Origin: Herbaspirillum sp. meg3
GTDB lineage: Bacteria > Pseudomonadota > Gammaproteobacteria > Burkholderiales > Burkholderiaceae_D
Reading direction: 5' to 3'
NCBI RefSeq assembly: GCF_002257565.1
Contig: NZ_CP022736.1
Location: forward strand, 4,588,001-4,652,000
Length of the DNA: 64,000 nt
Shown in pieces: positions 18,927 through 27,515 of this stretch (positions are counted from its first letter, which is position 1; each line of letters begins with the position of its first letter). Under the pieces are notes generated by a model. The model was given only the letters and a program-made list of their open reading frames with translations. It was not told the origin of the DNA and searched no databases. The translations under genes were made by a program, and so were the position numbers.

Positions 18927-20027
18927 ATGAAACGCCGTGACTTTCTGTTTGCCTCGGGGGCTGCCGCCTTCTCCTCCCTTTCCTTGTCCGCGCTGTCGAC
19001 GCCTGTGATGGCTGCCACCAGCCCTGCGCCACGCCTGAAGATCGGCTTCATCTATCCCGGCCCGGTGGCCGATATCGGCTGGTCGTTCCAACACGACCTG
19101 GGCCGCCGCATGCTGGAGCGCGAATTCGGCGCCCGCATCGAAACCGTCTTCGTCGAACGCGTGCCTGAATCGCCCGAAGCCGAACGCGTCATGCGCCAAC
19201 TGATCGACGATGGCTGCAAGATGATCTTCGCCACCTCGTTCGGCTTCATGAATCCGGTCATCAAGGTGGCGGCGGAATATCCCGACGTCATCTTCGAGCA
19301 CTGCTCCGGCTACAAGACGGCGCGCAACGTCGGCATCTATCAGACCCGTTTCTATGAAGGCGCGTATCTGCTCGGCACCATTGCCGGCCGCATGACCAAG
19401 ACCAACACGCTGGGCTACGTCGCACCGATCCCGATCCCGGAAGTGATCCGCAATCTGGATGCCTTTGTACTCGGCGCACGCAGCGTCAATCCCAAAGTCA
19501 CCGCCAAGGTCGTATGGATCAATGCCTGGTACGACCCGGGCCTGGAACGCGATGCGGCGCAGACCTTGATTGCGCAAGGCGTCGATACGCTGTACCAGAA
19601 CACCGATTCGCCGGCCGCCGTGCAAGTGGCGCAAAGCCGCAACCTGTACGCCTTCGGACAGGACTCCGACATGACGCGCTTCGGCCCCAATGCGCACCTC
19701 ACCGGCAACGTGCTGAACTGGGGCGTGTACTACGTCCACAAGGTGCGTCAGGTGCTGGAAGGAAAATGGAAATCGGAAGACACCAAATGGGGCATGAAAG
19801 AAGGCATCGTGCAGCTGGCGCCATTGAATCCCGCCTTGCCCAAAGACGTCGTTGCACTGGTCGAACAACGCCGCAAGGCCATCATCGCCGGCACGCTGCA
19901 ACCCTTCGCTGGTCCGATCAATAATCAAGCCGGCCAGTTGCAGGTTGCCGCCGGCAAGTCCGTGCCTGAATCCGAACTGTGGACCATGAAGTGGTACGTC
20001 GAAGGCATACAGGGCAAGCAACCTTAA
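18927..20027 (+). CDS. BMP-family (nucleoside/lipoprotein-type) substrate-binding protein, Tat-exported
   Basis: A 366-residue periplasmic binding protein. The N-terminus MKRRDFLFASGAAAF contains the twin-arginine pattern RRDFL followed by a hydrophobic stretch, so Tat export is likely. The mature protein starts LKIGFIYPGPVADIGWSFQHDLGRR, the hallmark of the BMP/PnrA group that binds nucleosides or related compounds for ABC import. No permease or ATPase gene follows, so the transporter must lie elsewhere or be absent. The ATG at 18927 has an AAGGAG site ten bases upstream. It heads an operon with a flavin reductase and a deaminase. Confidence 0.88.
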   Translation: MKRRDFLFASGAAAFSSLSLSALSTPVMAATSPAPRLKIGFIYPGPVADIGWSFQHDLGRRMLEREFGARIETVFVERVPESPEAERVMRQLIDDGCKMIFATSFGFMNPVIKVAAEYPDVIFEHCSGYKTARNVGIYQTRFYEGAYLLGTIAGRMTKTNTLGYVAPIPIPEVIRNLDAFVLGARSVNPKVTAKVVWINAWYDPGLERDAAQTLIAQGVDTLYQNTDSPAAVQVAQSRNLYAFGQDSDMTRFGPNAHLTGNVLNWGVYYVHKVRQVLEGKWKSEDTKWGMKEGIVQLAPLNPALPKDVVALVEQRRKAIIAGTLQPFAGPINNQAGQLQVAAGKSVPESELWTMKWYVEGIQGKQP

Positions 20028-20039
20028 GAAGGCATCACC

Positions 20040-20669
20040 ATGACTGAAATCGATTTCTCCGAACTGGGTGTCTATCAGCGCTACAAACTGATGGCCAGCC
20101 TGATCGTGCCGCGGCCGATTGCACTGATCACCACGCTGGGCGAAGATGGCACCATCAATGCCGCACCGTTCAGCATGTTCAACATGCTCGGTGAAGATCC
20201 GCCGATCGTGATGGTCAGCATCAATCGCCTGCACGACGGCAATCTGAAAGACACCGCTGCCAACATTCTCAGAACCGGAGAATTCGTCGTGCATCTGACC
20301 GACGAAGCCATGTGCGAACAGATGCATGCCTGCGGCGACAGGCTGCCCTCCGACGTGAGCGAACTGGCGCACGCCGGCTTGCATGCAGTGCCTTCGCAAA
20401 GCGTCACACCGCCGCGTATCGCCGAAGCGCCGGTTGCCTTTGAATGCGTCCTGCATGAAAAACTGGAGACCGCCAGTCGCTACATTTTTATCGGACGCGT
20501 ACAATGGCTCGCAGCGCGCGACGGCCTGGTGGATACCGAACTGTGGCGCGTGCGGTTGCAGGACTACCACCCGGTGGGCCGTTTCGGCGCCAGTTTTTAC
20601 GTCAAGACCAGCGAGCGGTTTTCGCTGGAGAAGGCGCAGGCCAACTCCACTCCGATCGACGAAATGTGA
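20040..20669 (+). CDS. flavin reductase-like FMN-binding protein
   Basis: A 209-residue split-barrel flavoprotein. The segment PRPIALITTLGEDGTINAAPFSMFNMLGEDPP (about 23-54) matches the FMN-binding core of the flavin reductase-like family. Members supply reduced flavin to monooxygenases or reduce substrates themselves. It starts 12 bases after the binding protein and precedes the deaminase by 18 bases, so the three are one transcription unit. No partner oxygenase is adjacent. Confidence 0.85.
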   Translation: MTEIDFSELGVYQRYKLMASLIVPRPIALITTLGEDGTINAAPFSMFNMLGEDPPIVMVSINRLHDGNLKDTAANILRTGEFVVHLTDEAMCEQMHACGDRLPSDVSELAHAGLHAVPSQSVTPPRIAEAPVAFECVLHEKLETASRYIFIGRVQWLAARDGLVDTELWRVRLQDYHPVGRFGASFYVKTSERFSLEKAQANSTPIDEM

Positions 20670-20687
20670 GAAAGGAATTCTCATAAA

Positions 20688-21158
20688 ATGACATTCAACG
20701 AGAGTGACCATAAGGCCATGCGCCTGGCTATCGAAGCATCCGCTGAAGCTCTTGCTGACGGCGATATGCCTTTTGGTGCAACACTGGTGTCGGCGCAGGG
20801 AGAGATTTTACTGGTCGCCGCCAACAATCAGAACAGCGCCGCCGATTGCACCGGCCATGCTGAAATGGTGCTGGTGCGTACCGCGCAAAAGCAACTTGGC
20901 CTGAGAGCGCTGCGCGGCGCGACTGTCTACGCCAGCGGCGAACCTTGCGCGATGTGCAGCGGCGCCATGTTCTGGGCCGAAATCAGACGCGTGGTGTATG
21001 CCGCCTCGACCGAGCAGATCGGCACGGCACTGGGCGGCCCCCAACTGCCAGCGCGCAGTGCGGAGGTGCTGGCCAACACCAGCCCGGCAATGACTGTCGA
21101 AGGATCACTGATGGCCGACGAGGCCTGTGCGGTGCTGGCGCAGTTTGTACCGGACTGA
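20688..21158 (+). CDS. cytidine/guanine-deaminase-family zinc deaminase
   Basis: A 156-residue protein of the CMP/dCMP deaminase fold with the zinc ligands and catalytic Glu in place: GHAE (His57, Glu59) and PCAMC (Cys87, Cys90). The PCAMCSGAMFWAEIRRVVYAAS segment and length resemble guanine deaminase/TadA-like nucleoside deaminases. With the BMP-type binding protein upstream it suggests use of a nucleobase or nucleoside. An AAGGAATT ribosome site precedes the start. A perfect hairpin terminator follows. Confidence 0.87.
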   Translation: MTFNESDHKAMRLAIEASAEALADGDMPFGATLVSAQGEILLVAANNQNSAADCTGHAEMVLVRTAQKQLGLRALRGATVYASGEPCAMCSGAMFWAEIRRVVYAASTEQIGTALGGPQLPARSAEVLANTSPAMTVEGSLMADEACAVLAQFVPD

Positions 21159-21191
21159 TGCAGGCAACAAACCCCTGATTATGTTGTCAAC

Positions 21192-21220
21192 AAATAGCTC
21201 GCCGACACGGCGAGCTATTT
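21192..21220 (+). terminator. terminator of the binding protein-flavin reductase-deaminase operon
   Basis: A perfect 13-bp inverted repeat (AAATAGCTCGCCG at 21192-21204, CGGCGAGCTATTT at 21208-21220) with a three-base loop, AT at the foot of the stem on both sides, so it could work in both directions. It lies 34 bases after the deaminase stop. Confidence 0.8.
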
Positions 21221-21378
21221 CCGTTTACCAATATTTCCTTCAAGACATGCTTGGACCACAAGTGTAAATTTGGCGTGTCTCGCTTCAGAAAACGGCGACG
21301 CTGTCGTTACCGGGATTACCCTCGACGCAGAATGTTGCCGATATTCTTGCCGAGAAGAAGTTTTATTAGCCCGTTGCC

Positions 21379-22413
21379 ATGAATCGAGTCCAAGCCATGA
21401 AGATGCCTGAAATGTCGCCGCGTGATTTTTATCAAGTGAACGCATTGCATGCATTCGGCCTGTTCGCATCCTCGGCAGAAATGCGTTTTGAACGTCTGAC
21501 TCGTCTGGCCAAGCGACTGTTTAACGTCCCCGTAGCCTTCGTCAGCCTGGCGGATTCCCATCGTTCCTGGTTGTCGTCGAAACAAGACAATGCCGGCGAC
21601 GGACGCCATGCTTTTTTCAGCGAAGCAGCGGTAACGGACAAGCTGCTCGTCGTACCGGACACGGTGCTCGATGCGCGTTTTCAGGATCATCCGCTGATCG
21701 GCGACGCCAGCGTGCGCTTCTACGCCGGTTGCCCGATTCGTGTCGGCAATGGCGATCAATTGGGCACGCTGTGTCTGCTCGACAATCAACCGCGCGCCTT
21801 CAACGACGATGACCAGGCGCTGCTGCGCGATCTGGCAAAAATGGCTGAGCAGGAATTGTTCGCCATGGAACTGGCGACCATCGATGAGCTGACCCGTGTG
21901 CCGAATCGCCGCGGCTTCGAAGCGATGGCCGAGCAGGCGCTGAATCTATGCAAGCGACTCGACAAACCGGTGTCGCTGTTCTACTTCGATCTCGACCTGT
22001 TCAAGCAAATCAACGACCGCTTCGGCCATGCCGAAGGTGATCGCGCTCTGCAGGATTTCAGTACGATACTTACCCGCAGCTTCCGCCAATCCGACATCAT
22101 CGGCCGTCTGGGCGGCGACGAGTTTGCCGTACTGCTGCCCAACACCAATCAACAGCAAGCTGAAGTGGCTTTACGCTGTCTCGACAAGACGATCAGACAG
22201 CACAATCGCGCCAGCAAGCGCGACTACAAATTGCACTACAGCGTGGGTTTTTCCGACAGCCATACAGAAGCAACGCAAACCATCAGTGACCTGATGCAGC
22301 GTGCAGACGCGCGCATGTTCGAAAATAAAAAAGCACATACGCAGCAGGGTGCAGGCGTGTTGGCGATGCTGCTCAACCTGCTGTTGCCGGCACAACGAAA
22401 ATACCGGCATTGA
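21379..22413 (+). CDS. soluble diguanylate cyclase, GAF-GGDEF
   Basis: A 344-residue cytosolic protein: an N-terminal GAF domain (about 30-165, with RLFNVPVAFVSLAD and YAGCPIRVGNGDQLGTLCLLD) and a C-terminal GGDEF domain (about 175-320). The catalytic motif is a canonical GGDEF (245-249) and the I-site RQSD is present just before it. It should make cyclic di-GMP under control of a small ligand or redox signal in the GAF pocket. A short hydrophobic tail (LAMLLNLLLPAQRK) follows the cyclase. Single gene. Confidence 0.9.
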   Translation: MNRVQAMKMPEMSPRDFYQVNALHAFGLFASSAEMRFERLTRLAKRLFNVPVAFVSLADSHRSWLSSKQDNAGDGRHAFFSEAAVTDKLLVVPDTVLDARFQDHPLIGDASVRFYAGCPIRVGNGDQLGTLCLLDNQPRAFNDDDQALLRDLAKMAEQELFAMELATIDELTRVPNRRGFEAMAEQALNLCKRLDKPVSLFYFDLDLFKQINDRFGHAEGDRALQDFSTILTRSFRQSDIIGRLGGDEFAVLLPNTNQQQAEVALRCLDKTIRQHNRASKRDYKLHYSVGFSDSHTEATQTISDLMQRADARMFENKKAHTQQGAGVLAMLLNLLLPAQRKYRH

Positions 22414-22545
22414 TGTTGTGACTGCGGTTGCAAATGCGGGCGCAATCATCATTACCATACTGCTGCGAATACACTGGATTTAGTCTTCAAACCCGTCATC
22501 GACTTCGAGTATGATGTGCGCTCCATCCAGTCCGGGGAGTCAAAC

Positions 22546-23010
22546 ATGAATTTGCGCATCGTTGATTTGCCACCGACCAAAGTTGCCTTTCTCCGTTACA
22601 CCGGCCCTTACGGCCCTGCGCTAGGCGATTTCTGGCGCGATACCTTCATCCCCTGGCTGCAAACCCATCAACTCGACGGCCCCACCTGCTACGGCGTCGG
22701 CCTGGACGATCCCACCACCACGCCACCGGAACAATGCCGCTATGACGCCTGCGTGGAAGTACCGGACAGTTTTGTCGCCAACGGCACGGTGCAATTGACC
22801 ACGCTGCCGGGCGGCCGCTACGCCGTCGCAGATTTTCGCGGCCACGCACGCGACATCGGCGAAGCATGGATGAACATGTGCGGAAACCGGATTCCCGCTC
22901 AGCAATTGCAGTTCGATGCACGCCCCAGTTTTGAACGTTATGTGCCAGGATCCCGCACGGATCCTGAAACCGGTTTATTTTCCTGCGAACTCTGCGTCGC
23001 CGTGCGCTAA
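22546..23010 (+). CDS. GyrI-like (AraC effector-binding fold) protein
   Basis: A 154-residue single-domain protein of the SbmC/GyrI-like superfamily. Recognisable parts are MNLRIVDLPPTKVAFLRYTGPYG at the start, CYGVGLDDPTTTPPEQCRYDACVEV in the middle and the strand TLPGGRYAVADFRG. Members bind small hydrophobic or cationic molecules, or DNA gyrase; the actual ligand is unknown. The ATG at 22546 has a GGGGAG site; an earlier in-frame ATG at 22516 lacks one. Confidence 0.8.
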   Translation: MNLRIVDLPPTKVAFLRYTGPYGPALGDFWRDTFIPWLQTHQLDGPTCYGVGLDDPTTTPPEQCRYDACVEVPDSFVANGTVQLTTLPGGRYAVADFRGHARDIGEAWMNMCGNRIPAQQLQFDARPSFERYVPGSRTDPETGLFSCELCVAVR

Positions 23011-23078
23011 ACTCACTTCGAGCAGCACTTCAGACTCTCTGAATTACTTCATTCCTGCGGCTGCAATCGGAGGACGTA

Positions 23079-23099
23079 ATGATCGGCAAGCGACAATGA
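23079..23099 (+). CDS. six-codon leader ORF coupled to the diguanylate cyclase
   Basis: An ideal ribosome site GGAGG (23069-23073) sits five bases before an ATG that opens a six-codon frame, MIGKRQ, whose TGA overlaps the ATG of the next gene (ATGA). The cyclase start itself has no good ribosome site. This suggests the mini-ORF delivers ribosomes to the cyclase by termination-reinitiation. It is a candidate only; the peptide itself need not have a role. Confidence 0.45.
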   Translation: MIGKRQ

Positions 23100-24679
23100 G
23101 TACGACAGACACCGGCGCCGAACCTGCTGCATCGACGGATCCGTCGCGTGAAGAATCGGCAAAAAAACCGGCGTCGGTCGCCAACCTGGCGATCGGCTTC
23201 ATTCTTCTGGTCTGCGGGCTGTTCATCGTCGTTGACATGATTCAACTTGGGCTGGCGCGCAAGCAACAGATCGACGACACCAACATCGCGGTCACCAACA
23301 TCGCACACGCTTTGCAACGCCATGCAGACGATGCAATCAAATCTGCCGATGTCTCGCTGATCGGCATGATCAAACTTGTCGAAACCGAAGGATCGGGACC
23401 GCGCGGTCAGGGGAATCTGGCAGCACTGATGGGGCAGAACGCCAATGCCCTGCCGCAGATCAACGCCTACTTCGCCTATGACGAACAGGGCCGCTCGCTT
23501 GTCGATTCGACGCCTTTTTATGTTCCGCAGGATGTCTCCGACCGCGACTACTTCATTTTCCATCGCGACAATCCCGGCCGCGACGCGCATGTCGGACCGC
23601 TGATCAAGAACCGCACCACCGGCTCCTGGATCATTACCGTGTCGCGCCGCCTCAGTCATCCGGACGGCAGTTTTGCAGGCGTCATCATGGCGGCGCTTGA
23701 CCTCGAATACTTCAAGACCTTCTACGATAGCTTCGATATCGGCAAGGAGGGGGTGATCTTCCTCGGCATGAACAAGGGCACGGTGCTGGTGCGGCGACCT
23801 CTCTATGAGGAATACGTCGGCAAAACCATGATCGATACACCGATCTTTCGCGATCACATCGCCAAAAATGCGTCCGGGCTGGTCACGTTCAGATCGACGG
23901 TGGACAACAAAATCCGGCTTACTGCCTACGATCATCTGCAACACTATCCTTTGTATGTCTTCGTGGCGTTGTCAAAACAGGAAGCCTTATCGGGATGGGT
24001 GGAAGACACCATCATGCACGCCTGCGGCATCGGCGTACTGGTGCTGACGCTGGCGTTGCTGGGGTGGCGTCTGGTGCGGCAAATCCGGTTGCGCGCGCGC
24101 ACCGAAGTGTCGCTGCGCGAGGCTCGCGATTCGCTCAATGAACTCAACGCCACCTTGCAGCGGCTGGCGCTGGAAGATGGATTGACCGGACTGGCCAACC
24201 GTCGGCATTTTGATCTCGCGCTGCAGGAAGAACTCAGTCGCGCAACCCGCAACGCCAGTTCGCTGGCGCTGATCCTGATCGATGTCGACCGCTTCAAACA
24301 ATACAACGATATCTATGGCCACGCCGCCGGCGACGAGTGCCTGCGTCAGATCGGGCGCGCCATGAAAAACGTATCGCGTCGCAACGGCGATCTGGCGGCA
24401 CGTTATGGAGGTGAAGAACTGGCCGTATTGTTGCCGAATACCGATCTCGCCGCAGCGCTGGAAATTGCCGAGAACCTGCGCAGCACCATCGACGCACTCA
24501 AGATCGCCCATGCGGGTAATCCTGTGGGCAATGTCACGGTCAGCGCAGGCATCGACGCACTCATGCCGGCACGGGCGGACGACCTTCCTGAAACCTTGAT
24601 CCGCCAGGCGGATCAAGCGCTCTATCAGGCAAAAAAGCAAGGGCGCAATCAGGTTTGTGCTGCTACTGACGTGCTCTGA
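23096..24679 (+). CDS. membrane diguanylate cyclase, dCache-GGDEF
   Basis: A 527-residue protein: Ser/Glu-rich N-terminus, TM1 about 32-52, a periplasmic dCache domain (about 60-300, with DVSDRDYFIFHRDNPGRD), TM2 about 305-325, then GGDEF. The catalytic loop is GGEEL (438-442) and the I-site RNGD is intact. The last position L differs from the canonical F, as V does in the paralogue at 12604. No HAMP domain is evident between TM2 and the coiled linker. The chosen start ATG overlaps the stop of a six-codon leader frame with a strong ribosome site. Expected output is cyclic di-GMP. Confidence 0.88.
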   Translation: MSTTDTGAEPAASTDPSREESAKKPASVANLAIGFILLVCGLFIVVDMIQLGLARKQQIDDTNIAVTNIAHALQRHADDAIKSADVSLIGMIKLVETEGSGPRGQGNLAALMGQNANALPQINAYFAYDEQGRSLVDSTPFYVPQDVSDRDYFIFHRDNPGRDAHVGPLIKNRTTGSWIITVSRRLSHPDGSFAGVIMAALDLEYFKTFYDSFDIGKEGVIFLGMNKGTVLVRRPLYEEYVGKTMIDTPIFRDHIAKNASGLVTFRSTVDNKIRLTAYDHLQHYPLYVFVALSKQEALSGWVEDTIMHACGIGVLVLTLALLGWRLVRQIRLRARTEVSLREARDSLNELNATLQRLALEDGLTGLANRRHFDLALQEELSRATRNASSLALILIDVDRFKQYNDIYGHAAGDECLRQIGRAMKNVSRRNGDLAARYGGEELAVLLPNTDLAAALEIAENLRSTIDALKIAHAGNPVGNVTVSAGIDALMPARADDLPETLIRQADQALYQAKKQGRNQVCAATDVL

Positions 24680-24706
24680 ATCTGCTCGCAACACACGACA
24701 CGCAAC

Positions 24707-24753
24707 AAAAAAGCCGCCGTGTTTTCTGCAAACGCGGCGGCTCTCCGTTTTTT
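24707..24753. terminator. bidirectional terminator between convergent genes
   Basis: A 12-bp stem (GCCGCCGTGTTT at 24713-24724 with AAACGCGGCGGC at 24731-24742, one wobble pair) flanked by six A residues on the left and six T residues six bases to the right. It lies between the convergent diguanylate cyclase and chemoreceptor genes and can serve both. Confidence 0.8.
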
Positions 24754-24770
24754 CGTCATCACGACATACT

Positions 24771-26459
24771 TCAGCGCGACAGCAATCTGACGTTGCGTTT
24801 GCCCTCATCATGCGCAATGGCTAAACGTGAACTGCCCGGGATCATAGGAAGCTCAACAGCATTGAGCACGGTACCGCCAACGCTCTTGACCACCATCGAT
24901 GTGCCATGTCCATGCGAAAGCTTGAACAGACTGACTGCACGCGTCAGGCTCTCCGCTTGCTCCTGCAGAGAGCGCGCGGCAGCAGCCGCTTGTTCGACCA
25001 ACGCGGCATTGTGCTGGGTGACTTCATCCATCTGGCTGATCGCGCCGCTGACCTGGACGATGCCATGACGTTGCTCCTGGCTGGCAACGCTGATTTCTTC
25101 AACGATGCCGGTCACGCGCTGGACGCTGGAGACCACTTCATCCATGGTGCTGCCGGCCAGTTCGACCAGCTCGGTGCCGCTTGCCACCTTGTTGACGGAG
25201 TCGGCGATGAGCTCCTTGATTTCCTTGGCGGCGGTTGCCGAGCGCTGCGCAAGGCTGCGTACTTCCGACGCCACCACGGCAAAACCGCGGCCCTGCTCAC
25301 CGGCGCGCGCCGCTTCGACCGCCGCGTTCAGCGCGAGAATATTGGTCTGGAAAGCAATACCGTCAATCACGGCAATAATGTCGACGATTTTGCGCGAGGA
25401 CTCGTTGATGGAACTCATGGTTTCCACGACCTGCCCCACCACGCTGCCGCCCTTCACCGCCACCGTCGATGCCGTTGCACCGAGCGTATTGGCCTGCTGC
25501 GCGTTGTCGGCATTGCGCTGGACCGTCGCGGTCAGCTCTTCCATGGCCGAGGCGGTTTCTTCCAGCGAACCGGCTTGTTCTTCGGTGCGTGCCGACAGGT
25601 CGGCGTTACCGGATGCGATCTGGGTCGATGCCGAAGCAATCGTATGTGCACCTTCGCGGATCTGGCCGACGATGTGGGCCAGATTGTCGCGCATTTCTTT
25701 CATCGACATCAGCAGGCTGCCTTTGTCGCCATCCTTGATGCTGATCTCAATGGCGAGATCACCCTTGGCGATGTGGTCGGCAATTTCCGCCGCGTAGTCA
25801 GGTTCGCCGCCGAGCTGTTTGAGCAAGCCGCGCGTGATCACCACTGCCACGACGATGCCAATGAGCACAGTAACGATGGTGATGCCGATGATCCACGCGA
25901 TCGAGCGGTTAAACAGGCTGTTGGAGGCGTCGTCCGCTTCGGCCATGCGCTGTTCGGTCTGTTTGATGACGGCATTGATATCGCGCACGATCTGGCGGCG
26001 CAAGGGGCTGCATTCCTTGACGAGGAAGTCCCCGTACTCCTGCATCTGCCCCGCTTCACGATATTTGCGCGGGCGCTTCAGTTCTTCCGCCATGGCCAGC
26101 AAGCCGGCACTCACCTTATCGAAGTCGGCATCGCCCTTGAATACCGGCGCCATCGATTTGAGTGTGGCCAGATAAATCTCTTTCTGCTCGTCAACGATTG
26201 CCAGCTCTTTCATCGCGTCGGCATTGTCGGTGAAGATGAAGGCGTTACGTGCTGCGAGGCCGGTCTGATCCAGCGCTTCGCGCGCAACATACAAAGGTTG
26301 CAGTTTCTCCGTCAGTATCTTGTCGCCATATTTGACGGTGCTCAGAATACCTTCGAGACGCAGCAGCGAAAAGGCTGCCATGGCCGACAGCATCAATACC
26401 AGCAGCCCGAAGCCCAGGCCGAGGCGTACCCCGATTTTTAATTTATGTAGCGCGCGCAT
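24771..26459 (-). CDS. methyl-accepting chemotaxis protein
   Basis: A 562-residue transmembrane chemoreceptor: TM1 about 12-32, a periplasmic four-helix-bundle sensor (about 33-186), TM2 about 187-209, HAMP (about 210-265) and a cytoplasmic signalling coil. The hairpin tip region DGIAFQTNILALNAAVEAA is intact, as are flanking methylation segments (DLSARTEEQAGSLEETA). The C-terminal tail of about 60 residues contains no CheR-binding NWETF-like pentapeptide. The ligand is unknown. Its signalling domain is nearly the same as that of the receptor at 45431. Confidence 0.92.
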   Translation of the reverse strand: MRALHKLKIGVRLGLGFGLLVLMLSAMAAFSLLRLEGILSTVKYGDKILTEKLQPLYVAREALDQTGLAARNAFIFTDNADAMKELAIVDEQKEIYLATLKSMAPVFKGDADFDKVSAGLLAMAEELKRPRKYREAGQMQEYGDFLVKECSPLRRQIVRDINAVIKQTEQRMAEADDASNSLFNRSIAWIIGITIVTVLIGIVVAVVITRGLLKQLGGEPDYAAEIADHIAKGDLAIEISIKDGDKGSLLMSMKEMRDNLAHIVGQIREGAHTIASASTQIASGNADLSARTEEQAGSLEETASAMEELTATVQRNADNAQQANTLGATASTVAVKGGSVVGQVVETMSSINESSRKIVDIIAVIDGIAFQTNILALNAAVEAARAGEQGRGFAVVASEVRSLAQRSATAAKEIKELIADSVNKVASGTELVELAGSTMDEVVSSVQRVTGIVEEISVASQEQRHGIVQVSGAISQMDEVTQHNAALVEQAAAAARSLQEQAESLTRAVSLFKLSHGHGTSMVVKSVGGTVLNAVELPMIPGSSRLAIAHDEGKRNVRLLSR

Positions 26460-26793
26460 GTTTCCCTATCCGAATATCCGAAGATTCTGTATGTCAAAGC
26501 TGTCCCGACGGATGAGCATTGACCATGCCATCTGGATAAATATATTTACTACAGGAAACAATGTCCTGTATTTTTGAGTATGCTTGAGGTCTCGTCAGGT
26601 GATGCCAGACGTTGTGTATTGGCTTGCTGGGCGGAAAGTCTTTGCCAGCTTGACTTACGACCGTGCGAAGATATCACATACAGGTGTGTATGCTTATTTT
26701 TTCCACAACTTTTTCGCAGCATCTTTACAACATAATTGACATAAATAAGAAATAATTTCATGTTAAAAATACATAAAAATGAGAGGGGAAATC
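26460..26793. other. divergent intergenic region with two small palindromes
   Basis: No gene is visible in these 334 bases between the chemoreceptor (minus) and the lipoprotein (plus). TACAGGA (26550-26556) pairs with TCCTGTA (26564-26570), followed by five T residues, and CATACA (26677-26682) pairs with TGTATG (26687-26692). A consensus TTGACA lies at 26736-26741 but no well-spaced -10 is evident. The palindromes are candidate operators. Confidence 0.4.
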
Positions 26794-27372
26794 ATGAGTA
26801 AACATGTCATCCGCATCGCCCTGTTGCTACTGTTTCCGTTTTTTCTCCTGACAGCCTGTGACCATTCCGTCGATGACAAACTGGCGGCGCAGGCGGCTGC
26901 GGAACACTCTCTGGGCATTTCGCCAAGCCTGTTCGCCACCAAATTCAATCGCGCCATTGCCGACGTTCTGGAAGACCGCAAGGATGAAGGCGCCGGCCGC
27001 ATGGCGCCGCTCTACACCATCGACGTCACCCAATTGCACAGCGGTGGCGAGAAGCACACCTTCCAGACCCAGGTCGGTCCGTCGCAGACGTCGATGATGG
27101 GCAGCCTTGCCAAGGATGGCGACCTGAAAACGATCGGCGTGCTGCTCAGCAATCGCAGCGAAGGCGCGCGTATGGAATTTCTCCTCTGCGCAGAAGCGAC
27201 CAGCCGTCTGGTCACCGACGGCGACAAAAAGAAGCTGCCGGATCTGATCAAGCGTCTGGTCAACAACGCGCTGAACAACCCCGGCCAACGCATGACCGAA
27301 GTGATCGGCGACAAGTTGATCTCAACCGAGATCATCCAGCAGGGATTGATGTTTCAGATCGAACACAAGTAA
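26794..27372 (+). CDS. putative lipoprotein of unknown function
   Basis: A 192-residue protein with a basic-hydrophobic N-terminus and a lipobox LLTAC (Cys near residue 20), so it should be a lipid-anchored envelope protein. The mature part is not recognised; it is mixed alpha/beta with a repeated character of short amphipathic helices and no catalytic signature. The start is decided by an AGAGGGGAA ribosome site five bases before the ATG. It stands alone, followed by a strong hairpin. Confidence 0.7.
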   Translation: MSKHVIRIALLLLFPFFLLTACDHSVDDKLAAQAAAEHSLGISPSLFATKFNRAIADVLEDRKDEGAGRMAPLYTIDVTQLHSGGEKHTFQTQVGPSQTSMMGSLAKDGDLKTIGVLLSNRSEGARMEFLLCAEATSRLVTDGDKKKLPDLIKRLVNNALNNPGQRMTEVIGDKLISTEIIQQGLMFQIEHK

Positions 27373-27414
27373 ACCAGCTCAGACAGAGCAAACCGATCAG
27401 GCACTGAGCCAATA

Positions 27415-27448
27415 AGCAAACGGGGCGACCATGGTCGCCCCGTTTGCT
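27415..27448. terminator. perfect 34-bp palindrome, probable bidirectional terminator
   Basis: AGCAAACGGGGCGACCA is followed directly by its reverse complement (arms 27415-27431 and 27432-27448). It lies between the convergent lipoprotein and PhzF-like genes. There is no long T run, but the GC core with AT-containing stem ends fits a terminator. Confidence 0.65.
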
Positions 27449-27515
27449 AGATTCCACACTTGATGCCAGGCTAAGTTCCGAACTTATTACCGCAGTATTG
27501 CGGTCAACGTCCGTA

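Noticed and set aside
18843..20711. 622-codon minus-strand open frame
   Set aside because: It covers the well-supported binding protein and flavin reductase genes on the plus strand and has shadow-type composition.
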